Below are positions 35,976-45,908 of a stretch of DNA of 64,000 nt, piece by piece. The position numbers were made by a program, and so were the translations under genes. Source of the stretch: Pseudomonas sp. ANT_J12 (lineage in GTDB: Bacteria; Pseudomonadota; Gammaproteobacteria; Pseudomonadales; Pseudomonadaceae); assembly GCF_008370045.1 (NCBI RefSeq), contig NZ_VOBN01000024.1, positions 1-64,000 of the forward strand, in the 5' to 3' direction. How positions within the stretch are numbered: the stretch's first letter is position 1; each line of letters starts with the position of its first letter. Below the pieces are notes generated by a model that made no database searches, was not told the origin of the DNA, and saw only the letters and a list, made by a program, of their open reading frames with translations.

Positions 35976-36719
35976 TTACACCACAGTCCAGGAACCACCC
36001 GAGTAGAGACGGGTCGCGTTGTTATCGAAGGTGAGGTCGACCTCGATGGCCTGGGAGCGCGAGGTGCTGAACATGGTGCTGGTCTGCACATTCTGTTCGA
36101 ACCAGACAAGAATGGTCTCGACAGGCGTCAGCACAGTCTGGCCGGTGACCACTTGATTAATGGCCACGTAGATCGGGGTGGCGACCTGCTTGCCGTCGAT
36201 GCCCGTGGACAACTGGCTGACGCCGGGGTGAATTGCACCGTATTGATTGACCAGCGTGATGGAGGTGTCGGGCCCACCGGTGGTCGCATTGCCCAGCAAG
36301 CCGGACGAGTCAAGAATCGACTGTTGGCCCAGGCCGATGGTGACGAGGTTGGTCGACACATCCACTTGAACGTTGGCCTGGAACGAATTGGAGCCGAACA
36401 ACTGGTATTGCGGCGTCCAACTGAAGGTGTTGTTGCTCAGGTAATTGACGTAGGACTGCCAGACCACGTTGTAGTCTTCGGTACCGACCTTCTTGGCAAA
36501 GCACAGCTTGTAGCCGGACTGCTTGAGCGTGGTCAGGTCACCGGAAGCGATCTGGATCTTGACCGATTTCTGGGTAGCGGCCAGGGTCGACGTCAGCACT
36601 TTGCTGTAGTCGGTGGTTTTCAGGGCCGTTGAACTTGAGGCGCCGAGAATCGATTTGACGGCCGCTTGAACGTCGTCGTGCAGTGCTTGTTGAGTGCTTG
36701 CAACGTTTGACTTACTCAT
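35976..36719 (-). CDS. Conserved-looking protein of unknown function
   Basis: 247 residues from ATG 36719, after AGAGGG; the frame is open to 36827. No signal peptide, no membrane helix, and little charge: the sequence is rich in Ser, Thr, Asn, Gln and Val (SITLVNQYGAIHPGVS, VTGQTVLTPVETILVW), which suggests an all-beta protein. Noticeable stretches are SGYKLCFAKKVGTEDYNVVW and TFSWTPQYQLFG. I do not recognise the family. Codon use looks like its neighbours. It stands alone, flanked by a hairpin downstream and about 630 gene-free bases upstream. Confidence 0.75.
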   Translation of the reverse strand: MSKSNVASTQQALHDDVQAAVKSILGASSSTALKTTDYSKVLTSTLAATQKSVKIQIASGDLTTLKQSGYKLCFAKKVGTEDYNVVWQSYVNYLSNNTFSWTPQYQLFGSNSFQANVQVDVSTNLVTIGLGQQSILDSSGLLGNATTGGPDTSITLVNQYGAIHPGVSQLSTGIDGKQVATPIYVAINQVVTGQTVLTPVETILVWFEQNVQTSTMFSTSRSQAIEVDLTFDNNATRLYSGGSWTVV

Positions 36720-37160
36720 GGTGTCCCTCTGTTCTGTCTGGGTTGTGTTTAGGCAATCAATGGGCAGCGGGCGTCGAATCCGAGCAACCATCAGGCAGCA
36801 CCCGTGACAGGTCTTCCATGCCTCCACTGGCGGGAGGCGGGCGATGCTGATGATGTGTCACAACCCTGTAAGCCCATTGACGGCTTCACACTAGGCGCGG
36901 CGGGCAGGGGGGCGAAGTGTCTTGACGTTACATTCGTGATGGGGGTTTGCAGGGGATTGTTCGGGCAGGTAACAGGTTGGGTAACGGGGTTGTATCAAAG
37001 CCGCTCGGGTTTTGTGATGGCGCCGGTGATTCGATTCTGGCGTTTGTAGTCAGGCGCCGAGCAGGAACGTATTGCCATGAAGCCAAGCTTCGAGAACCCC
37101 CCACGCCAGTCGATGCGTCGTGGTCGATGCTGAATCGGCGGCTGCCCGACGATATTCCGT
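36720..37160. other. Gene-free stretch upstream of the unknown beta-rich protein
   Basis: I see no supportable gene here. Short open frames exist but lack ribosome sites and sensible composition. The promoter of the minus-strand gene must lie in the part near 36720-36900. Confidence 0.4.
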
Positions 37161-37292
37161 GTGGCGAGGGGGCTTGCCCCCGTTCGGCTGCGCAGCAGTC
37201 GTAAAACCGCTGAATGCGGTATACCTGACACAACTGGATTGCAGGTTTTGGGGCCGCTTCGCAGCCCAACGGGGGCAAGCCCCCTCGCCACA
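37161..37292. repeat. REPIN-type paired palindrome, GTGGCGAGGGGG class
   Basis: The left arm begins GTGGCGAGGGGGCTTGCCCC (37161) and continues to CGCAGC. The right arm (about 37252-37292) is its reverse complement, ending GCCCCCTCGCCAC. The arms flank about 55 bases. Two REP units in inverted orientation, of a different sequence class from the other REPs in this window. Confidence 0.85.
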
Positions 37293-37350
37293 CAAGCCCC
37301 TTCGCCTCACAAGCCGCCTCACCACATAACCCCGCGCCACAGGTGATGGG

Positions 37351-38442
37351 TCAGAGCGGTAATTGATTTCCAACCTTGGCCACATCCAGCAACCGATGCA
37401 TCCGAACCGCATCCTCAAACGTCGCCGCCGCGTGAGTGCCATCCGCCAGGTCCTGGGCAAACACGTGATACAACTCCGCCAGTTCCAACACCGCCGACGG
37501 CAATCCGGATTCGGGCAGGCGCTGATAACTGTCCGGCACCGGCAGGCTTTGCAACGGCTGGTCATCGCCGTGGGCACCCTCGATCACGTAGTCATCGCCC
37601 ACGCCACCGAAGGCGCAGTGGTTGGTGATTTTCAGGTCGCCCTGATCGCCGGTGATGTCGATCTGCACGCCGGAACCGTTGCGTTTGCCGCCCTCGATAT
37701 GGATCGACACCACCGCGCCGTTTTCCAGCAGGCCACTGAGCACCAGTTGATCCGGCGCGGTGCTGTCCAGCACTTCGCCGGTTTCGACGATGGTGACTTT
37801 CGGGAACTGGCTGACGGTCAGCCCCGACACTTTCAGCGGCCAACCGGTGGCGGTGAACAGCATGTCGAGGAAGTGCCCGGCGTAGATCGAGACGACGCTC
37901 GAAAAGTTTTCCTCAGGCGCCGTCCAGCGCAGCGAGTTGGCACGCAGCGCCTGGAAATAATGCGTACTTACGTGCAGGCGCACCGAGCGCAACTGGCCGA
38001 CATAGCCCTGCTGTAACAGGTCTTGCAGATAACGGTTGTGCGGCGCGTGGCGGCGTTGCAGGCCGACGATGTGACGCACGCCGGCATCCTTGGCCAGATG
38101 TACCAATTGTTCGGACGCCGCAGTGGTGGTGGTCAGCGGCCATTCGCAGTAGACGTCTTTGCCGGCGGCGATGGCGGCGCGCACGGTTTGCTCGTGTTGC
38201 GGTGCGGTGTTGAGCACCACCACCAGGTCCACTTCGGGGTTATTCACCAAGGCGTCGAGGGAGTCGGCGACCTGTGGAATGCCGTATTCGCTGGCCGCCG
38301 TTTCGGCGCGTTCGCGGTGTTCGCTGTACACCGCTTGCACCCGGTATTGCGGCAGCAGCGCCAATACACGCAGGTGACCGTGGCGGGCCCACGTGCCAAC
38401 GCCGACGATGCCGACGCGAATGGGAGAACGTGAAGTAGTCAT
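37351..38442 (-). CDS. Gfo/Idh/MocA family NAD(P)-dependent oxidoreductase
   Basis: 363 residues from ATG 38442 (the frame is open far upstream, but the dinucleotide fold starts here). N-terminal Rossmann motif RVGIVGVGTWARHGHLRVLA, then DLVVVLNTAPQHEQTV and the conserved KDVYCEWPL, corresponding to the EKP motif of the family with Glu kept and Lys changed to Trp. The C-terminal substrate domain has YAGHFLDMLFT, with the His-Asp pair placed like the family's catalytic Asp-x3-His. Family members oxidise or reduce sugars and inositols; the substrate is unknown. Divergent from the MFS exporter at 38671. Confidence 0.85.
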   Translation of the reverse strand: MTTSRSPIRVGIVGVGTWARHGHLRVLALLPQYRVQAVYSEHRERAETAASEYGIPQVADSLDALVNNPEVDLVVVLNTAPQHEQTVRAAIAAGKDVYCEWPLTTTTAASEQLVHLAKDAGVRHIVGLQRRHAPHNRYLQDLLQQGYVGQLRSVRLHVSTHYFQALRANSLRWTAPEENFSSVVSIYAGHFLDMLFTATGWPLKVSGLTVSQFPKVTIVETGEVLDSTAPDQLVLSGLLENGAVVSIHIEGGKRNGSGVQIDITGDQGDLKITNHCAFGGVGDDYVIEGAHGDDQPLQSLPVPDSYQRLPESGLPSAVLELAELYHVFAQDLADGTHAAATFEDAVRMHRLLDVAKVGNQLPL

Positions 38443-38670
38443 GGGTGTGGCCTCGTAAAGTGGATGGCTGAGGAGGCCCAGTCTAGGGAGCGGGAACGCT
38501 GGGAAAAACAGGGCGCAGGCACGAACTCTTTGGACAGGAACGGCGCTAATCCGTGGCCCGGAGCGTCGGATTGCGGAGTCATCGATCCACAGTGATCGGA
38601 GCGCTGCACCGTTTTTCCGCGCCGGGCCGCTCCCTACCATGGCTCCACTTATAACTGTGGAGCTTTCCCC

Positions 38671-39891
38671 ATGAACGACATACACGTGATACCGGCCACC
38701 CCGGCGCTTGCGCTTGAGCCGCCATCCTCCGCCCGCGACTGGCTGTCGGTGTTCTCGGTCGCCCTCGGCGCCTTCGCGTTTGTCACCACCGAATACCTGC
38801 CGGTGGGCATCCTGCCGCAGATTGCCAACAGCCTGGACATTACCGATGGTGTCGCGGGGTTGATGGTGACCGTGCCGGGCATCGTCGCGGCCGTCTCGGC
38901 ACCGGCGATCATGCTGGGCGCCGGGAAGATGAATCGACGGCATCTGCTGCTGTTATTGACGCTGTTACTGGTGGCTTCCAACGTGGTATCGGCGCTGGCG
39001 CCTTCGCTGACGATCATGCTGCTCGGCCGAGGTCTGTTGGGTGTCGCACTGGGCGGTTTCTGGGCCGTGGCGATTGCGGCGGCCGGGCGCTTGGTCAGCG
39101 AAGCAAAAGCCGCAAAAGCAACGGCGCTGATCTTCGGCGGCATCACCCTGGCGACGGTGCTCGGGGTGCCGTTCGGGACCTTTGTCAGCACGTTGTTTTC
39201 CTGGCGGATATCGTTTGCGGCGACAGCGGGGTTGGCGTTGCTGACGTTGCTCGCGCAGTGGCTGACCTTGCCGTCGTTGCCGTCCCGCGAAGGCTTGCAG
39301 GTGCGCGCATTGTTGGGTTTCCTGCGCCGCAGCAACGCCCGACGCAGCATGTTGCTGTTGGGCACGGTCGTGGCGGCACACTTCACGGCCTACACCTACA
39401 TCGCGCCATTCCTTGGGCAAAACGCCGGCTATACACCGAGTGCAATCACCGGGATCCTGCTCGGCTTCGGCCTGGTCGGCATGCTCGCCAACTTCGCGAT
39501 GGCTGGGAGCATCGTCAAGCATCTGCGCCTGTCCCTGGGGGCGGTGGTGGTGTTGATGGTGATCGCGCAACTGGCCTTGCCCGCGCTGCATGGCTGGGGC
39601 GTGGCATTGGCGGTTCTGGTCTGGGGCATTGCTTATGGCGCGATTCCATTAGGCGTCAGCACCTGGATGCAACTGACCTCGCCACAATTGCCCGAAGCCA
39701 GTTCCGCCATGTTGGTGACCACCTTCCAGGTGGCAATCGCCTCGGGTTCGCTGTTTGGCGGCTTGATGGTCGATCACTTCGGCGTGCCGTCGGCGCTGTG
39801 GCTCGGTGCGGTGATCGGTGTACTCGGGTTGGCGGTGATGCTCAGTTTCGGCATCAGCAAGGCCCCGATTGCCGAGGCCCTGCAACGCTAG
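38671..39891 (+). CDS. MFS efflux transporter (DHA1, AraJ-like)
   Basis: 406 residues with twelve membrane helices. The conserved A-region (AFAFVTTEYLPVGILPQIA), the loop GRGLLGVALGGFWAVA and the loop after helix six place it in the DHA1 drug/sugar exporters. Inner membrane, proton antiport. ATG 38671 follows GTGGAG. Its stop is one base from the stop of the convergent LysR gene, and it diverges from the oxidoreductase at 37351. Substrate not predictable. Confidence 0.9.
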   Translation: MNDIHVIPATPALALEPPSSARDWLSVFSVALGAFAFVTTEYLPVGILPQIANSLDITDGVAGLMVTVPGIVAAVSAPAIMLGAGKMNRRHLLLLLTLLLVASNVVSALAPSLTIMLLGRGLLGVALGGFWAVAIAAAGRLVSEAKAAKATALIFGGITLATVLGVPFGTFVSTLFSWRISFAATAGLALLTLLAQWLTLPSLPSREGLQVRALLGFLRRSNARRSMLLLGTVVAAHFTAYTYIAPFLGQNAGYTPSAITGILLGFGLVGMLANFAMAGSIVKHLRLSLGAVVVLMVIAQLALPALHGWGVALAVLVWGIAYGAIPLGVSTWMQLTSPQLPEASSAMLVTTFQVAIASGSLFGGLMVDHFGVPSALWLGAVIGVLGLAVMLSFGISKAPIAEALQR

Positions 39892-39892
39892 T

Positions 39893-40783
39893 TCAAACCT
39901 TGAGAATGTTGTCCTTGAAGAAATCGATCAACACCCGCAGCCTCGGTGCGGTCTGCTTTGATGCAGGCCAGAGCATCCACAGGTTGCCGGTGTGGTCGGT
40001 GTAGTCCGCCAGCACCACCTTCAGCCTGCCATTGGCCAACGGCTGACGGATTGAAAAGTCCGGCAGGCAGGCAATCCCCACCCCATCCAGCGCCAGATAC
40101 GTCAGTGGATCCATCGTGGTGCAGGCCATGGCCTTCGCCAGATTCGGTTCGATGTGCGTATCGCCGACGCGCAGCGGCCAGCGCTCGATCATCCCCGTCG
40201 CCGGAAACTTGTGCAGCAACGCCACGTGGTTGATCAGCTCGTCCGGGTGCGTCGGTTCGCCGTGGCGTTCCAGGTACTCGGGCGAGGCCACCAACTGCAA
40301 TTGATAGCCCCCCAACTTGCGCGCCATCAGCCGCGAATCCTGCGGCGCGCCGGTGCGGATCACTGCGTCGAAACCTTCCTCGATCACGTCCACCATGCGG
40401 TCGGACATGTCCACGTCCAGCTCGATGTCCGGGTAGGCGCGCATGAACCCGGCGAGCACCGGCATGATCAACACGTTCTGAATCGGCACGCTGATGCGCA
40501 CCTTGCCCTTGGGCGTGGTGGACAACTCCAGCAGCTCCATTTGCGCGGCTTCCACTTCGCTGAGGATGCGCTTGCAACGGTCCAGGAACAGCTCGCCTTC
40601 GGTGGTCAGGGTGACGCTGCGGGTGCTGCGATGGAACAGCCGCACCCCCAGGCGTTCTTCCATGCGCGCCACGCTTTTGCCGACGGCTGAGGAGGAGATT
40701 TCCAGCAGGCGCCCGGCTTCGGTAAAACTGCGGGTTTCGGCCACCTGAATGAAGGCCGTGATACCGCTGAGGCTGTCCATCAT
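39893..40783 (-). CDS. LysR family transcriptional regulator
   Basis: About 296 residues. N-terminal helix-turn-helix (LSGITAFIQVAETRSFTEAGRLLEI, then SSSAVGKSVARMEERLGVRLFHR) and a two-lobe effector domain (KGKVRISVPIQNVLIMPVL to the C-terminus). Two adjacent ATG codons (40783 and 40780) can start it. It belongs to the large group of single-component regulators near MFS exporters and flavin reductases, and could control either the convergent exporter or the old-yellow-enzyme gene 190 bases upstream on the same strand. Confidence 0.92.
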   Translation of the reverse strand: MMDSLSGITAFIQVAETRSFTEAGRLLEISSSAVGKSVARMEERLGVRLFHRSTRSVTLTTEGELFLDRCKRILSEVEAAQMELLELSTTPKGKVRISVPIQNVLIMPVLAGFMRAYPDIELDVDMSDRMVDVIEEGFDAVIRTGAPQDSRLMARKLGGYQLQLVASPEYLERHGEPTHPDELINHVALLHKFPATGMIERWPLRVGDTHIEPNLAKAMACTTMDPLTYLALDGVGIACLPDFSIRQPLANGRLKVVLADYTDHTGNLWMLWPASKQTAPRLRVLIDFFKDNILKV

Positions 40784-40866
40784 GGGAGGTGTGCTCGATG
40801 CAGGAGGGTTGACGCAGAGTAGAGGCGGGCGGGGGATTTGCAAAGGGTGATCGGGTAAATCGAGGT

Positions 40867-40945
40867 GACGCCTTCGCGGGCAAGCCTCGCTCCTACAATG
40901 GATCGCGTGATCTCTGTAGGAGCGAGGCTTGCCCGCGAAGGCGTC
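40867..40945. repeat. REP pair (REPIN), TGTAGGAGC class
   Basis: GACGCCTTCGCGGGCAAGCC (40867) and its reverse complement ending GGCGTC (40945) flank a short centre. The arms contain GCTCCTACA and TGTAGGAGC. Lies upstream of the LysR start and downstream of the reductase. Confidence 0.9.
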
Positions 40946-40974
40946 CGAACATTCAACGCATGGGCCGGGACCTG

Positions 40975-42081
40975 TCAGGCACTGTGCTGATAAAACGGAT
41001 AATCCGTAAACCCGACCTCATTACCCCCATAAAACGTATCCCGGTCATAAGCATTCAACGGTCGACCCTGGCGAATCCGCTCCGGCAAATCCGGGTTGGC
41101 AATAAAGTCGCGCCCAAACGCCACCAGGTCCGCATCGCCCGCGCGCAAAATCTGCTCGGCCGACTCGGCGGTGAAACCACCCGCCGCGATGATCAAACCG
41201 TCGTAATGCCGACGAATCAACTGTGCGGCCACGGGATTCTGGTCCTTGCTCTCATCGATCGAGTTGCCCAACACGCGCGGTTCGATCAAGTGCAGGTACG
41301 CCAGTTTCAACGGTGCCAATTGCTCCGCGACGTAGACAAACAACGCTTCGGGATCGCTGTCCTTCATGTCCCCGAACGTACCGCTTGGGCCCAGGCGCAC
41401 CGCAACGCGCTCGCTGCCCCAGACCGAAATCACCGCGTTGGTGATGTCCAACAAAAACCGCGCACGCTTGGCGATGCTGCCGCCATAGGCGTCGGTGCGG
41501 CGGTTGCTGCCGTCCTGCAAGAACTGATCGATCAGGTAACCGTTGGCGCCATGGATTTCCACACCGTCAAAACCCGCAGCCAGGCCACGTTCGGCGGCGC
41601 TGCGGAAATCGTCCACCAGCGCTTCCACTTCCGCTTCGCTCAGCGCCCGGTGCGGAGTGCTCGGCACCCAGCCGCTGGCGGTGTAGGCCACGCCGTCGTA
41701 CTCGACCGCCGATGGGGCCACCGGTTGTGCGCCATTGGGTTGCATGTCGCTGTGGGACTGGCGACCGGCATGGAACAGTTGCAGGAAAATCTTCCCGCCC
41801 TTGGCATGCACCGCTTCGGTGATGGCTTTCCAGCCAGGGATTTGCGCGTCGTTGTACAGGCCGGGCGAGCCGAGGTAGCCGTTGCCGGTAGTGGACACGA
41901 CCGTCGCTTCGGAAATGATCAAGCCGCCGTCGGTGGCCCGTTGCGAGTAGTACTCGGCCATCAACGCGCCGGGCAGGTCGCCGGGTTCGGAACGCATGCG
42001 GGTCAGGGGGGCCATGACCACGCGGTGGGCGAGGGTGTGCGGGCCGATGTTGATCGTGGAAAGCAGGGTGGGGTGATTCAT
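40975..42081 (-). CDS. Old yellow enzyme family NADH:flavin oxidoreductase
   Basis: 368 residues, single TIM barrel binding FMN. Signature parts are VVMAPLTRMRSEPGDLPG, the active-site EIHGANGYLIDQFLQ with H-x-x-N, NRRTDAYGGS and the C-terminal VAFGRDFIANPDLPER. Enzymes of this kind (NemA/XenB type) reduce electrophiles such as enones, nitroesters or maleimides in the cytoplasm. ATG 42081 follows GGAGGTCACC, which decides the start over the longer frame. No TetR or NemR gene is adjacent; the nearby LysR gene may regulate it. Confidence 0.92.
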   Translation of the reverse strand: MNHPTLLSTINIGPHTLAHRVVMAPLTRMRSEPGDLPGALMAEYYSQRATDGGLIISEATVVSTTGNGYLGSPGLYNDAQIPGWKAITEAVHAKGGKIFLQLFHAGRQSHSDMQPNGAQPVAPSAVEYDGVAYTASGWVPSTPHRALSEAEVEALVDDFRSAAERGLAAGFDGVEIHGANGYLIDQFLQDGSNRRTDAYGGSIAKRARFLLDITNAVISVWGSERVAVRLGPSGTFGDMKDSDPEALFVYVAEQLAPLKLAYLHLIEPRVLGNSIDESKDQNPVAAQLIRRHYDGLIIAAGGFTAESAEQILRAGDADLVAFGRDFIANPDLPERIRQGRPLNAYDRDTFYGGNEVGFTDYPFYQHSA

Positions 42082-42215
42082 GGTGACCTCCAATGAGTGA
42101 ATGGAGGCCACCTTAAGCTGATTGCCTGATGGGAAAAACGGGCCGGCGATCCGCTCTCTCTGGACCGATTGTTCCGTAATCGATTGGCGCCCGGTCTTGA
42201 GCCAGGCCCCCATCG

Positions 42216-45200
42216 TTAATGCGCCGCGATGGGCGCCGTCACCGTTTTCCCAAGGGCCGAGCGAACCGTGGCGGTGGGGCTTGGCGTCGGGCCGTCACCG
42301 GTGGTGGTGACAGACAGCCGCCAGCGTGCGCCGGTCCCGCTCGGCGTCAGTGCCGCCGCACCGAGATTGAGCGCCCCGCCCGTGGTGCTCGCGCTGACCG
42401 TGATGCTGTTGCCTGCCGCCCGCGAGGTGGTTCCCGCTAAATCCCAGGTGTAGCGGCTGTTGCTGCGGGCGACGACCGTGGCGCTGGTTACCTGCAAGTC
42501 TTCATTGACCGCCGCCGCGCTGACCGCCACCGACACCGTGGCCGGTTTGTCCGAGACCGCGTCCTTGCTGTCGCTGGCCTGATAGGTGAAGGTCGCGGTA
42601 AACGGCCCGTTGACGATGGCCGGTGGGGTGTAAACCACGCGCAGGCCGTCGGTGCTGACCGTGCCCTGGCCCGAATCCGGCTGGCTCAGGCCCACCACTT
42701 TGAGCGGCAGGTTGCCGTCAGGATCGGTGTCATTGGCCAACACGTTAATGGTCAGCGGCAGGCCGTTATTGCTGATGGCACTGTCGGGGTTGGCCACGGG
42801 TTTTTTATTCGGGCCGTTGTTTTCCTCACCTTGATCACCGGTGCGGAAAGTCGGCAGTGCGGCGGAGTTCACGTAGGTGACACCGTCCCAACCGGGCAGC
42901 GGTGTGGGCATCAATTGGAACTGCCCGGGGTGCTCGATATCCCAGCGCAGCAGCATCGAGGTGTCTTCGTGCTGGGTGTTGTGGCAATGCTCCATGTAGG
43001 TGCCGGCGAACTCACGAAAGTGGATCGCCATTTCCACATCCACGGAACTGTCGATGCCTTCACCGATGCGATAGACGTCCTTGCGCGCCCATTTTTCCCA
43101 TTCCGGCGGCGCTTTGCCGTCGCGGCTGAGGATGACCCCTTCTTCAAAATGCACGTGCACCGGGTGGTTCCAGCCGTTGCCGCCATTCTCGATTTTCCAC
43201 ACCTCAAGGGTGCCGTCACCGGCATAGCCCGCGTCGGTCGGACCGTTGGCCAATTGCGGCGCAGCACTAATGCGGCGCGGGTCCATGTCGTAACCCAGGC
43301 CGCCGTCGGTCTTGATGGTCCAGGGCGCCTCGTCGGTGCCGTCGGAACGACCGAATACAAAATGACGATGCCGCGCCAGTTTGAGTTTGGCCTGGTCGCT
43401 CGGGTTGTCGCGATCAATGGTCAGCGGGATCATTGTCTTGCCGGCGGGCTTGCCGGGTTTGGCTGGTTCGTAGTCCGCCGGGTTCATGCTCACGTCCTGG
43501 CCGCTGTAGGGCTGGACCAGCAGTTGCAGGAACTTGCCGACGGCCGGGTCGCCCTTGTCCCATTGCGGGCCTTTGCTGGTCTGCTTGATCACCGCTTTGT
43601 ATTTCTCGGACAACACGTCCGCCAGGGCCAGTTCGTTTTTCTCCGGGCCCTTGCCGGTGCGGTGTTCCAGCAGGTTGACGAAGTACAGCTTGTCGCCGGG
43701 CTGGATGCCGTTTTTCGCGAAGTTGACGATGATGTCGTAGCGTTCGGCAATGCCTTGGGTCGGCAGGATCGCGTTGTGGTCCTGACGGTCACCGTCGCCG
43801 TCCAGGTCCATGCTGCCGTCGAACGGCACCGTGTGTTCCATGAGATTGCCGTCGTTGCCGATCATATGGAACGGCACGCGATTGTAGGAAACCCCCGAGC
43901 CCGCCGGCCCTGGAAACTCGCCGCCGTTGCCGCTGATTTCACGCACCAGGGCCAACTTGAAGAAGCGCGACACCGAGCCGTTGAGGATGCGGAAGCGATA
44001 GCTGCGCGCACGCACTTTGAGGCGTGGCTGGTACTGCCAGTTGACCAGGATCTGATCGCCCAGAAAGCCGTCGGTGTTGAACGGGTTGAACCACAACTGA
44101 CCGTTCTCGTCCCAGGCCTTGTCGGCCACCAGCAGGTTGACGTCATAGTCGCGGTTGCCCCAGGGCAGCGCCGAACCGCTGGGCAAGCGCAGGTTGACGC
44201 CGTCGTCGATGGCCTCGTTGCCGCGATCCAGGGCGCTGTAGTAGTTCATCATCACCGCGTTGCCCTTGTAGACGTTCTGTGCGGTGAAATCGAGCATGTG
44301 GTCGTGGAACTAGTGAGTGCTCATGGTCTCGCGCCAGTCGCCACGAATCTTGATGCTGCCGTGGTCACAGGTCTTGAGGCCGGGGTTGGCGTCGTTGACG
44401 TACAGGGTTTCGCCCGGTGAGCAGGGGAACGCCGCCCGAGGGTCCTGGGCGGTGGTGTTGATCGTGTCGTAGCCGGCCAGTTGCAGCGGCCAGCGATAGT
44501 CGTAGTACTGCCCCGGAAAAAAGAATGCGTTGGTGTAGCCGTCGCTTTCCGCTGGGGAATGGCCGTTGTGTTCGTGGGTGCTGATGGTGTGCAGGCCGAA
44601 ACCGGCGTTGGCCGCCGGGTCGATCGGCAGGGCGTTGTAGTGACGCATCAGCACGGGTTGGCCGTAACGCACCATGAGCAATTTGGGCGGAAAGGTGCCG
44701 TCGAACGTCCATAACGAGTTGTGATTCTGTATCGGCATTTTGGAGTGGAAGCGCGCGTCGATGCCCCGGGTGGTGCCGGCGGTTTCCGGGATGTCCGAGG
44801 TTTGGTAGTAGAGCCCGCCGGGGGCGAATTCGCCATTGGCGTAATTGTGTAGTTGTTTGCGGTCACGCAGGCCCTGATTGGTGCGCGTGCCCATTTGCAC
44901 GGTCTTGAACTGCACCTGAGGAAAGAACTCGTTCCAGCGCTGATGCGACCAGCCTTTGCCCGGTGGCCGGCCCTCGGCGGGCGAACCCACCGGGTGGCGG
45001 TTGAGGAAGGCTTCGATCTGTGCCTTCCAGGGGTTGCGGTCCAGCACATTGGAGAACTGCGCCGGAAACGGAAACAACCCCGGCTGACGCATGAAGGCTT
45101 CGATTGCGGCACTGGATGGACCGCTGCGGGCGACGTTGTTCGGGTCTTGTTGGGGCGCCGGGCCGAGGGTCGGCACCGGGAAGGTCAGGGTCGGTGGCGG

Positions 45201-45617
45201 GGTGGTCGGGTCGAGTTTTTCCGTGCCGAACTCTTCGAATAACAGCAATTGCTGGGTAAAAGGCTCGGCCCCAAACAAGGGGCTGGGTTTGCCATTGGTG
45301 GGGAAGTTGAACGACGTTTGCAGAGATGGGGGCAATACGTTGTCGGCCCGTGGTGTAGTGCGGTCGCCGAACACGCCATTGGGCAGGGCAATCGCGCCTT
45401 GATTGGCCTCAGGCAAGGTTTTCAGTGCTTCCAGCGCAGCCTTGGGATCGGCCGGGGGATTGGTAAAGGCCGAGGGATCCGTGGGGGGCGGTTGCCCGAC
45501 ATCATCGAGCGGGGCCGCGCTGGCCGTGGTCAGGCTGAAGGTGATGAGCATGACGGAGGCGACACCCGAACCCAGCAAACGGCTGGGCCAACGGTGCTCC
45601 GAGGCTGGGCTTTTCAT
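42216..45617 (-). pseudogene. mcoA: McoA-like multicopper oxidase, interrupted by an in-frame amber codon
   Basis: One frame of 1133 codons from ATG 45617, with a signal peptide, broken at codon 436 by TAG (minus strand, 44312-44310). The flanking residues read MSTH-stop-FHDHM; multicopper oxidases have Trp here (H-W-F-H-D-H), so TGG has become TAG by one C-to-T change at 44311 on the plus strand. Upstream is the first copper motif (THEHNGH); downstream, in the same frame, are the others (HPVHVHF and EHCHNTQHEDTSM), so without read-through the product lacks most copper sites. A C-terminal region with repeat-like beta domains (PVANPDSAISNNGLPLTINV) follows. The N-terminus and layout resemble McoA, one of the Mn(II) oxidases of P. 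putida GB-1. No frameshift or other stop is seen, so the lesion looks recent, or is a sequencing error. Confidence 0.88.
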
Positions 45618-45908
45618 TTTTTTTCCCCTTGCGTCAGGCCGGCACGGCGATAGCAGCCATCACCTGGAAGCGAGGGCCGTCGGTGCGTTAAAGAGGAATA
45701 AAGCAAAAGCCGCGCCATGGGCGATATTTTTGTTTAAACCGTTTGCTAATCAACGGGTTGCATTGATTTTTATTTGTGTGAGAAAGCCTGTTTCGCTGGG
45801 GCAACCCCTCAGTTTCGGGGAATTGCCCCGTCGCGCGTTATGATGGCCGCACTCGCGACGCATTCTTCACGTCGCGGGTACGCCTTAACCGCCGGAGTCA
45901 GTCGCGCA

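Noticed and set aside
42216..44297. Reading the multicopper oxidase as two separate genes
   Set aside because: Both halves are in one frame separated only by TAG and four codons, the second ATG has no ribosome site, and each half alone lacks part of the copper-binding set.
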